A DNA stretch of 64,000 bases. Source: Bidens hawaiensis. Its lineage: Eukaryota; Streptophyta; Magnoliopsida; Asterales; Asteraceae. Below the pieces are notes generated by a model. It searched no databases. It had not been told where the DNA came from and was given only the letters and a program-made list of their open reading frames with translations. The stretch lies in NCBI GenBank assembly GCA_021521415.1, contig JAIQDT010003793.1:62001-126000 (forward strand), in the 5' to 3' direction. The position numbers and the translations under genes are program-made. Positions 56,199-64,000 of this stretch are shown here, in pieces. Position 1 is the stretch's first letter; each line of letters opens with the position of its first letter.

Positions 56199-58295
56199 TT
56201 CGTAGTCTCTGGAGACAAAAATTGATCACATGGGCATCCGGCGGTGGTGGTGTTGCTTTTTGTGGAAGATCTTCAGGATCCTGGATCTTGGATTTCTTCC
56301 TTCCCAAGAGTTCTTTAAAGTGACCCTTGCTCAGGAGGTATCCAATCTCTTTCCTTAATCCGATGCACTCGTCTGTTGCATGGCCAAAATCTTCGTGGAA
56401 GGCGCACCACTTAGACTTGTCCTTGAAACCGACAACCTTCTCATTCTTTCGGGGCCACCTTGCTTTTTCTCCGAGATTCTTCATGGCACAAATCAAGCCA
56501 TGAGTATCCACAGAGAAACAATAGTCGGAGATGCAAGGGTAGTCTTCATCGTCATCTCCTTCTTCAACTGCCCGTACGTTCTGATTGTTGAACTTGGCGT
56601 ATGGCTTCGAATTGTTGTTCCTATTACAGGATCCTTTTTTCTTCTCAGGAGTTTCTTGTTTCGTTTGTCCCCCGAGACGATCTTGGATCTTCTTATCTTC
56701 CTCTAACCGGATGTATCTTAATGCTCTGTTTCTGACTTCATCTAATGTCCTGCATGGAGTCATCACTAAATCATCATAAAAGGGGGGGGGGGGGGTGGGC
56801 TCTTTTGAATTCCCATCTTGAATGCTTCAATAGCAGTAGTCATATCAAGTTTTGGGATTTCTAGAGCTTCCTTGCCAAACCTGGTAACGAAATCCCTAAG
56901 GGATTCATCACTAGGTTGAACAACACGATATAAATGACAGATTAACCTCTCAAATTTCTGACTACAGGAAAATTGAGTGTTAAACAAATTAACTAAATGA
57001 GAGAAAGATGTAACCGAGAAAGGGGGGAGACTTAGCAGCCATTTAAGTGCAGCTCCTGTTAGCGTGGCTCCAAATCCTTTACAAAGGCAAGCCTCCTTGA
57101 GTCTTTCAGGAACAGGATTAATTTCCATCCTTTCCCTATACTGGGCAACATGCTCCTCTGGATCGGTGCTCCCATCATATGTCTTCATGTTGGGAGTTTG
57201 GAACCGTTTCGGGATTTCAGCATCACAAATGGGCAGAGCGAATTTGGATAATTTGTGACTTCCCTCCGGTATCTCAGGAATTGGACTTATCACCCCGGGA
57301 ACACTGGATATCATATCCTTGAGTTTTTGTAACTCCTTGGCCATTACCTGGTTGATACCTGCATCCTGCATTGAACCATGGTTAGTATCTAAAGATATAG
57401 GATCGTACCAGTTACCTCTCTGCTGGGTGGAGTTTGGTATTCCAGACGGGTATTTGGGATAAGAGGAGTCAGCAATCGGAGTGGGTCCTCCGGAAGCTAT
57501 GGTCTGCATGGGGATTATGTCCCCATCATGGACTTCGGAAGAACGTTGATGTTGGGATCCAAAGGATCCTGGATCTTGAAATAAGGATCCTTGATAAGGA
57601 ATCCCAGAGGATCCTGGCGGAAGCATCCCTAATCCCCTTTGGAACATCGAGGAACTCTGCATTGGTTGACCCATTGACCCATGGTTGAAGCTAGGTGGTC
57701 CTTGCTGGGAATCCGAGTACCCTTGAACCTGAGGACCCATGGATCATTGTTGAAGGATATGTGATCCTGACTGAAAGAGTGAGGATCCTTGAGCCTGCTG
57801 ACCCATGGACCCTTGTTGAAGTATGGATGATCCTGGCTGAAACATTGAGGATCCTTGAGCCTGTTAACCCATGGACCCCGGTTGCAGGATAGAGGATCCT
57901 GGCTGAAACAGTAAAGATCCCTACGAAGGCTGAGCCATGGATCCTAGACTGGTGAAATCCAGCATCCTGGGCACCAAGGGAATGAGATCTTCTGCTGGCC
58001 TCTTATTATTCCTGAGATCTTGTATCTCACGAAGGATCCTTTGGTTGGTCTTGTTCTGCTACTCCATATATGATTTAACCTGCGAAAACATAGATGAAAC
58101 ATCACCGTTAGTATTAACCACCGGGGTAGCAGCAACGGTTTTCGAGCTCTGGAAGACTGGTAGTTGCGTCTTGCTTCCAGCAGCAATAGTTCGTTGTGCT
58201 CCCGATATTGGCGGAGGCATCGGTGGCAAGGTCCTTGATGAGAGAGAAACCGATGATGGCATGGTTGACGACGCAGAGGTTGATTGAGAGGCCAT
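56191..58295 (-). pseudogene. gag: Tat Gag, broken
   Basis: Minus strand from ATG 58295-58293. Order: Ser/Pro-rich N terminus; stop TAG after SYME (about 58061) in place of a Gln found in the sister element; a Gln/Gly/Ser-rich repeat region (57500-57960) encoded by multiple GGATCC-containing units, with more stops; capsid domain YDGSTDPEEHVAQYRERMEI, KWLLSLPPFSV, FERLICHLYRVVQ; then a G homopolymer of about 14 (56781-56794 plus strand) that shifts the frame; then CRTLDEVRNRALRYI and a zinc-finger-like WCAFHEDFGHATDEC. The homopolymer and the ambers show it is not functional. Confidence 0.85.
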
Positions 58296-58360
58296 AGCGA
58301 GTGTTTAGGGTATGGAAAAATGAAGGTTGATGAGAATAATATGGATTATAGCACCAATTG

Positions 58361-58378
58361 CCCCACGGTGGGCGCCAA
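58361..58378 (-). other. primer binding site of the Tat element
   Basis: Minus strand TGGCGCCCACCGTGGGGC, two bases from the LTR end; identical in kind to 61295 onward in the second Tat element. Confidence 0.88.
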
Positions 58379-58380
58379 AT

Positions 58381-59285
58381 TGTTTTGGACAAAAATCAGC
58401 TAAGGATCAAGTATCCAAATCTGTTATGTGAGGTAAGGTGCCAATTCAATAATAACGAGTATATAAGCGTGATATTGATGAACACGACGATTTGATCACG
58501 AGGGAAAAAGCCCTTAACCAAGATAGTCTTACCTCGGTCAAAAACTTATCAAGGTAATCGTTGGTAAAATAGCTCCGATCAATGATTAATAATATAATCT
58601 TTGGTCGAAGTACTTTAATCAATGATCAACAAGGTAACCTTTGGTCGATGAGTATATGGTTATCTCGGTTTCCGACACAAAAAACCCTCGGATGGTGAAA
58701 ACTATCACCGTCGAGTTTATTAATGAATAAAAAGTGATTACAAGTGTTTGTGGAGTATATGATCGAGATTACAACGAAAGCTAGTGTCTAGAGAGAGTAT
58801 TTGCTTCTGCTCTAGTGTGTGTGTGTAAGTACATGTGTTTTTCTACTCGATCATAGCTCGTTTAAATAAGATAACAATAATAACAATATTCCTTAATTAC
58901 ACGGAAGTCCTCCACTAGCCGATCCATGACTTTGACCACGTGCGTATAGTCGTTCAGTAGCGAAATAAGCGGAAAAATGAGTCACACAGCCGTTGATGAT
59001 ATTTAAACTTCAATCTTCTAGAGAGTTCGTCCATAATCAGCTATGTTGAATTAGGATCATATATCCATGTTCCAGCTATAGGATGTCCCGTGAGGATAAT
59101 TGATGCAAATTCGTCTTAAAGTTGATATACCTGTCTAACACATCACCATACTAAACACAATCATTTGTAAACAAACAACATCGAGGATCGTTGATCCTTT
59201 ATATCCTGATGTATATTTCAAGGATAAACTATCCATAAGACAGTCAAGGATAAAGGATTCTCAGTATAAAAATCATGGCCTAACA
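58381..59285 (-). repeat. 5' LTR of the Tat element
   Basis: Minus strand TGTTAGGCCATG ... GTCCAAAACA; matches 34692-35594 with scattered substitutions. Confidence 0.92.
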
Positions 59286-60465
59286 ATATGTGCTTATGAT
59301 ATATATGTTATGTGCTTGAGTGAATATATATAATATGGACTTAACCAAACCAAAGCCGTCAGTGGGTCATTGAACACTTAAACTAATAAACAAGTTAAAC
59401 ATTTTTGGAAAGAATAGTGGTGTGAACACTTTAAGTTGAAAGAAAAACTTAAGACCATTGTGGGAATAAATTATTAAAAACGTGTACTAAATAAATAGGA
59501 CACGAGAAGTGAACGAAAATCGACAGTAACCATTAAGGTGAGTTTCTCAGAAATCCCCACCATTTTTAATTGTTTTTAAATGATTTGTCAATGTTTTCGG
59601 GGAGGAAACGCGTTTGTGTCAAAACACATTTTATTATCTTAAAAATTGTGATATTGTAAGGGCTTTAGATTTGACCAGCGTGGGTAAGCGTGGTCGGGCT
59701 GACGGGAATAAGTATTCTCTTGAATAATATTCCAGGAAATTGTGGTTATCGCAGCTGTATAATCATTAACTGTAAAAAGGCATAGAAATATTGATAGATC
59801 TATCGGGTGACGCCCTGCCTACCGACCAGTCGCACTGGTTAAATGTTGGGGGAAAATATTTTGAATTATTGTACGCTTTGATTATAGGTTTAGTTGCATT
59901 ACATTTTTTATATTCCTTGCTAGTTTATAACTATCACAAATGTTGAAGAAATAAAATGTTATTTCGAGAACTATCATGGTAATACGAAAGGAGTCCATTT
60001 GATTTGTCGTTGAGGCGAGTATATGATTTTTAAACGACTTTCGTGTAAGTTGGCCTTGATCCCGTGGGATCAGGGTAAAATATAAATATTGATTTGTATG
60101 GACAAAATAGTTTCGAAATGAAGAAAGTGAAATTTAATGAAAAAGGACATTTTATATTATTGAGAACTCACCAACCTTTGTGTTGATGTATATTTTAAAC
60201 GTGTTTTTCAGGTAAAGGAAAACTAGGCGCTTCGTGAAAGAAACGTGGGAAAATGCGGGATTCTAGATCCCGACAGTTGGACATAATGTTTTAATATAAT
60301 ATGTACTCTGATGACTTGAAACTTGTGTTTTCAATAATAAATGTCCAACTTGAACATTAATGGTGTGTGTTTAGATATTGTATGGTTAATCGGCGTCTGT
60401 CACCACTCGAACGTCTTAATTAAGACTTCCGTTGCTAAGTTAAGTTTTGGGGGTGTGACAGAAGA

Positions 60466-60664
60466 TGGTGTTAGAGCCAGGGCCGGACCGGTGGTGCCAG
60501 GTCCTGTGAGGACGCTGGACCCCTAAGGGGGGTGGATTGTGACATCCCACATCGGTTGGGAAGGAGAACTAAGCCTTCCTTATAAGGAGGTGGATACCTT
60601 CCCCATCATAACGCGTTTTGGGCGCTTAATGGTAGTGGATGAGAGGAGAATTCCACAGTTAAGC
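60466..60664 (+). mobile_element. TRIM fragment, possibly Cassandra-like
   Basis: TGGTGTTAGAGCC (variant Met PBS) at 60466, a short GC-rich internal stretch, polypurine AAGGGGGGTGGAT, then TGTGACATCCCACATCGG at 60538 as the start of a 3' LTR. It includes CTTATAAGG and ends with CCACAGTTAAGC at 60664, which matches the start of the internal promoter region of plant 5S rRNA (CGCAGTTAAGCG). Cassandra TRIMs carry 5S sequence in their LTRs. It is cut off there by the second Tat element, so the 5S identity rests on about a dozen bases. Confidence 0.5.
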
Positions 60665-61291
60665 TGTTAGTGCACGGAAATTTGACACTGTGGATATGTT
60701 ATCCTGGCATATCATATGGATCAATTATCCTTAGAATATGTTGCAAATCCTGTCAAGATCAATGATCCTTAGTACTTATTATTTATTAACGATTTTCCTT
60801 TGTTATCTTAATATTTTTGGCAGGTATAACGGCTAGTTACCAAGTCTAACCTATAATCTCGCTATCAAGTTAAGAAAACGTGTGGATAATGAAGGAAACA
60901 GCTCTAATTATGGAAAGGCTTGATTCTAGGCTAAAATTAGGGATATTTGTTATATTATTTTTGTATAAATTGAAGCTTGATCAGCTAGGACAAACACATT
61001 CTGCTCTCTACGATATTAGCATTATACACACACTTAGACATCATTGTAATCGCTGATCATAGTTTCCAACCCTTGTAACACCCTTTTTTGATTAATAAAA
61101 GTGGTGATAGACGTTTTGTCATCACCCGGGGTTTTTGTGCCGGCGATCCGACCAAGATCAAGGGCTTTTCCTCGTAACAAATCCTTGTGTTCATCATTAT
61201 TTCATTTACATATTCGCTGTTATCAATCTAGCACTAAACCTCACATAACGAATTTGGATACATTATCCTTAGCAGATTTTTATCCAAAACA
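60665..61291 (+). repeat. 5' LTR of the second Tat element
   Basis: TGTTAGTGCACGG ... TTTTTATCCAAAACA. Probable TATA near 60961 (TTGTATAAATTG) and a polyadenylation-like AATAAAAG near 61096. Confidence 0.83.
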
Positions 61292-61294
61292 ATT

Positions 61295-61312
61295 TGGCGC
61301 CCACCGTGGGGC
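61295..61312 (+). other. primer binding site of the second Tat element
   Basis: TGGCGCCCACCGTGGGGC, three bases after the LTR end. Confidence 0.87.
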
Positions 61313-61377
61313 AATTGGTGCTATAATCCAGAAAATACCTTATCAATATTCAACCTTTCATACCCATATCACCATCA

Positions 61378-62469
61378 ATGGCCTCTCAGTCAACCTCTGC
61401 TTCATCAACCATGCCATCTTCGGTTTCTCTCTTATCAAGGACTTTGCCGCCGATGTCTCCTCCAATCACGGGAGCACCGAGGGCTGCTGCTGGAAACAAT
61501 ACACAAATTCCAGTCTTCTAGAGCTCAAAGAACACTACTGCCACTTCGGTGGTTAACTCTAACAATGATGTTTCTGCTATGTTTTCACAGGTTAAGGCGT
61601 ACATGGAGCAGCAGAACAAAACCAACAAGAAGATCATACGTGAAATTGAAGATCTCAAAAAGAATAAGAGGCCATTGGAGGATCAGACTCCTTTAATGCC
61701 AAAGATTCTGGATTTCACTACTCCAGGATCTGTGGCTCAACCGACTCAAGGATCCTCCATCTTCCAGCAAGGATCATCTATCCTTCAACAGGGGTCCATG
61801 GGTCAGCAAACTCAAGGATTCTCGTTCCCTCAACAAGGATCCATGGGTCAGCAAACTCAAGGATCCTCGTTCCTTCAGCCAGGATCCTCTGGGATTTATC
61901 ACCAAGGATCCTTCAACTCCCAACTTCAAGGATCCTTCTTCCAGAATCAAGGATCCTCAGGACTTCAACATCAGAGGTCTTTGGAGGTCCATGAAGGAGA
62001 CATTATCCCCATGCAAACCATTGCCTCTGGTGGACCAGCTACCATGGCAGATGCTTCTTACCTTGGATACACTTCTGGGATGCCAACGTTCAATCAACCG
62101 AGAGGTAACATGTATAATCATATATCCTTAGACACTAACCTTGGCTCTATGCAGGATACAGGTATCAACTAGGCTATGGCTAAGGAACTTCAGAAGCTTA
62201 AGGATATGATATCCAGCGTGCTAGGAGTGGTCCTTCCAATTCCTGAAATACCAGAAGGAAGCCACAAGTTGTCCAGATTTGCTCCAACTATTTGTGATGC
62301 TGAAGTCCCAAAGCGATTTCAGACCCCCAATATGAAGGTGTATGATGGAACAACTGATCCCGAAGAGCATGTGGCTCAATACAGGGAGAGAATGGAAATC
62401 AATCCAATTCTCGAAAAACTCAAGGAGGCTTGTCTATGCAAGGGTTTCGGATCCACACTAACAGGATCT
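61378..62469 (+). pseudogene. gag: Gag of the second Tat element, truncated by insertion
   Basis: ATG at 61378; the same frame runs to the insertion with only two stops, TAG at 61519-61521 and TAG at 62170-62172. The minus-strand sister element has Gln codons at both places (PVFQSSK, INQVMAKE), so both are CAG-to-TAG changes. Residues about 50-80 are Lys/Glu-rich; about 115-200 form a repeat region of Gln/Gly/Ser units (QQGSMGQQTQGSS) encoded by GGATCC-containing repeats; then the start of the capsid domain (MAKELQKLKDMISSV, KVYDGTTDPEEHVAQYRERM), cut after the LTG codons. Confidence 0.85.
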
Positions 62470-62556
62470 TGTTAGTGCACGAAATTGTTGTCCGTAACAT
62501 TCGAATAAGTTATACATAGTCTAGATTGTTTATTTATTGTAAATGGCCCATTCGCT

Positions 62557-62745
62557 ATGGTTTGTATAGCGAATGAGGTCCATTCGTTATAGGCTAGACT
62601 AGTTCGTTAAGGTATAAGCTCATTCGTTATGGTAGCATACGAATAAGAACTGGTTCGTTAAGTTATTAGCCTTAACTTAGCGAATTGTGTCTACTTCGTT
62701 ATGGAGGCATAACGAATTAGGCTTAAGTTAACGAATGGGAGTGTG
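62557..62745. repeat. TAACGAATT motif array in the second copia LTR
   Basis: About ten copies of ATTCGTTA / TAACGAAT / AGTTCGTTAAG / TAGCGAAT in 190 bp, directly upstream of the TATA box; the position equivalent to the GCGAAGTT array of the first copia element. Confidence 0.83.
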
Positions 62746-62750
62746 CAGCC

Positions 62751-62758
62751 TATATATA
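62751..62758 (+). promoter_or_regulatory. TATA box of the second copia LTR
   Basis: TATATATA in GCCTATATATAGGATG, just after the motif array and about 200 bp before the LTR end. Confidence 0.65.
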
Positions 62759-62952
62759 GGATGCTCCCATTCATAATTTTGTGAGTTCACACACATGAGA
62801 GATGTGAGGTTCTCCATAAGTTATTATGTAATTTATCCACCATAATGTATTCTCTCCATATTTATCAATAAACTATGTATTTAACGTATCTTTGATTCGT
62901 ATTGTGTAATCGATGTATCATAGTGGCTAGATCCGTGACAGGTTTCTACAAT

Positions 62953-62964
62953 TGGTATCAGAGC
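62953..62964 (+). other. primer binding site of the second copia element
   Basis: TGGTATCAGAGC, two bases after the LTR end; initiator Met tRNA type. Confidence 0.9.
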
Positions 62965-63564
62965 AGGAGCTGCTCTCGATACTTTGATTAAGGTATGAAT
63001 CTGAGTTTTTCGTGTTTTTCGTGTTCTTCGGGTTTTGGTCAAATCTGGAGTAAATTAGTGTGTTATTGGTGGATTTGAGTGTGAATTTGTGTTTATTGAT
63101 GGAAGAGGGAACTTCCTGTGTAATTTGGTGTTAAGTTATGGTGTATTAAGGAATTCACCATGGAAGAGTATTGCTACTTTTGATTCGGTTTATGATGATT
63201 TAGTGAGTGTTAAGTTAATTGAATGATGGATTTGTGTTTATAATTGAAATCCGCATGTTTCTGTGGATTTTGGTGGTTAATTATGGTGAATTGAAGATTT
63301 CACCATTGAAGAGCATGTTATGGGTTAAGTTATTTAGTGATGAATAAGTAATTGTTAAGGTAAATTGATGCTAGATTTGGAATCGCGGTGAAATTGTGAA
63401 ATTTAGGTGTGATTTTCATGGTAATTTATGGTGTTTTGATGATTTCACCATGGATGATGTTCAAATTTCCAGATTCCGGCCATATCTGAGTTTTTATGGC
63501 GATGTAACTGATTTTTCCGGCGAAAAACGTTTTTCCGGCGAAGCAGTTCATATCCAACAACCTG

Positions 63565-64000
63565 ATTCGTTGTTACTGTAGCTAATTCCTTAGGGAAGTT
63601 TAACGAATTAGTAGGCAATTCATTATGGAAATTTTAACGAATTAGAGTAATTCGTTAAGTTAACTCGTTAAGTTAAAAGTAACGAATTAGAGTAATTCGT
63701 TAAGTTAATTCGTTAAGTTAAAGGTAACGAATTAAGTTAATTCGTCAAGGAGATTCGTTAAGGTATTGGTAACGAATTAAGGTGATTCGTTATGGGTATG
63801 ACGAAGTGGAAATCATAACGAATGGGAGGCCATTCGTGAAACTGTTATAACGAATTAGAATGGTAAGTTATAACGAATTGAGCAGATTCGTTAAGTATGT
63901 AATGAATCAGTGAATGGTTGACGAATGGTGGATATTTATAACGAATTGGAGTTTAATTTTTAACGAATGAAGAGCACGAACTAAGTTAATGAATTGAGAG
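63565..64000. repeat. TAACGAATT motif array in the leader of the second copia element
   Basis: More than 20 copies of TAACGAAT / ATTCGTTA in 430 bp, running to the window edge. Many are facing pairs such as AACGAATTAGAGTAATTCGT. No coding frame crosses it. Confidence 0.85.

Larger units (their letters stand above)
34692..59285 (-). mobile_element. Ty3/gypsy Tat-lineage element with antisense ORF, nested insertions
   Basis: Minus-strand element spanning 24.6 kb, about 11.3 kb without its two inserts. LTRs 58381-59285 (5') and 34692-35594 (3') are about 900 bp and roughly 97 percent identical by eye. Both flanks carry ATATGTG (34685-34691 and 59286-59292). PBS of TGGCGCCCACCG type, gag, protease, RT-RNase H, a second archaeal-type RNase H, integrase, then a plus-strand antisense ORF before the 3' LTR. 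Dual RNase H and the antisense ORF are known for the Tat lineage (Retand, Grande). Inserts: Athila-like 37861-48876 and Tekay solo LTR 51734-53968. The coding frames are broken in several places, so it is inactive. Confidence 0.88.
32127..60460 (+). mobile_element. long gypsy-type LTR, split by the Tat element
   Basis: Left part 32127-34691 starts TGACAACCGAG; right part 59286-60460 ends TTTTGGGGGTGTGACA. Together about 3.7 kb. The left part has a leader with CCCTCTCC-type pyrimidine tracts and CCCTAG words near 32820-33070. The right part has a GTGAGTTTCT ... TGTTTTCGGGG module (59540-59610) like the other chromovirus LTRs. A TGGTGTTAGAGCC sequence follows its end, a possible variant Met PBS, but that may belong to the adjoining TRIM. 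No target duplication was found. Small ORFs in it are not supported. Confidence 0.6.
60665..64000 (+). mobile_element. second Tat-lineage element, 5' end, interrupted by a copia element
   Basis: Plus strand. LTR 60665-61291, PBS, and gag to 62469, where the second copia element begins. Its continuation is beyond the right edge. Gag is close to that of the minus-strand Tat element, but the LTR is shorter (627 against about 905 bp) and differs except for shared GGATC / ATCCTTAG words. Confidence 0.85.
62470..64000 (+). mobile_element. second copia element, 5' end (Sirevirus-like)
   Basis: LTR 62470-62950 (481 bp) starting TGTTAGTGCACGAAATTG and ending GGTTTCTACA, then AT and the PBS TGGTATCAGAGC (62953-62964). 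This is the same LTR-end, spacing and PBS arrangement as the complete Sirevirus. It is followed by a long non-coding leader up to the window edge; gag is not reached. Probable target duplication GATCT (62465-62469); the other side is outside the window. Confidence 0.83.

Noticed and set aside
61519..62172. Amber codons in Tat gag as programmed readthrough
   Set aside because: The sister element has Gln codons at both positions and carries a different amber elsewhere, so these are independent decay mutations.

Overview
This is plant nuclear DNA: spliceosomal introns with GT..AG borders, plant LTR retrotransposon lineages, and one recognisable plant gene. I infer a member of the daisy family (Asteraceae), because the third ORF of the complete copia element and the antisense ORF of the large gypsy element resemble protein families I know best from Asteraceae genomes; this was not tested by a search.

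Layout. Positions 1-2949 (minus strand) hold the first three coding exons of an autophagy gene of the ATG18f type, whose 3' part lies beyond the left edge. A relic of a LINE zinc-binding domain follows at about 4.1-4.3 kb. From 4839 to the right edge the window is mostly nested LTR retrotransposons. (1) A Ty3/gypsy solo LTR (4839-19877) is split by a 12.6-kb Ty1/copia element of Sirevirus type (6664-19252) with a perfect target duplication and three long open frames: gag, pol and an unknown ORF3. (2) 19878-26016 is gene-poor and contains a decayed F-box-like gene and two decayed exons of CTR9/VIP6. (3) 26017-32121 has two head-to-head LTRs of the same gypsy family, a second solo LTR inside one of them, and a chromodomain pol tail that assigns the family to the Tekay chromoviruses. 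(4) A long LTR (32127-34691 plus 59286-60460) is split by a 24.6-kb minus-strand Tat-lineage element (34692-59285). That element is itself split by an 11-kb Athila-like element (37861-48876) and by another Tekay solo LTR (51734-53968). (5) 60466-64000 holds a TRIM/Cassandra-like fragment, the 5' end of a second Tat element, and the 5' end of a second copia element that interrupts its gag.

Nine LTR-bounded elements or fragments can be ordered by nesting, and six insertions carry recognisable target duplications (five exact or extended, one 4 of 5). Most coding regions are broken by stops (mainly C-to-T type) or frameshifts. Only the Sirevirus at 6664-19252 has all frames open and nearly identical LTRs, so it looks young and possibly still competent.

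The main unexplained signal is that different elements carry dense arrays of a short inverted motif in their non-coding parts, and the motif differs between elements: GCGAAGTT in the Sirevirus, TAACGAATT in the second copia element and in one Tekay LTR, ATTCGAATAC in two other Tekay LTRs, TATACG in a fourth. In both copia elements the array sits directly upstream of the LTR TATA box and again in the 5' leader. In the complete Sirevirus the same array with a second TATA box also precedes ORF3, suggesting an LTR-like internal promoter.
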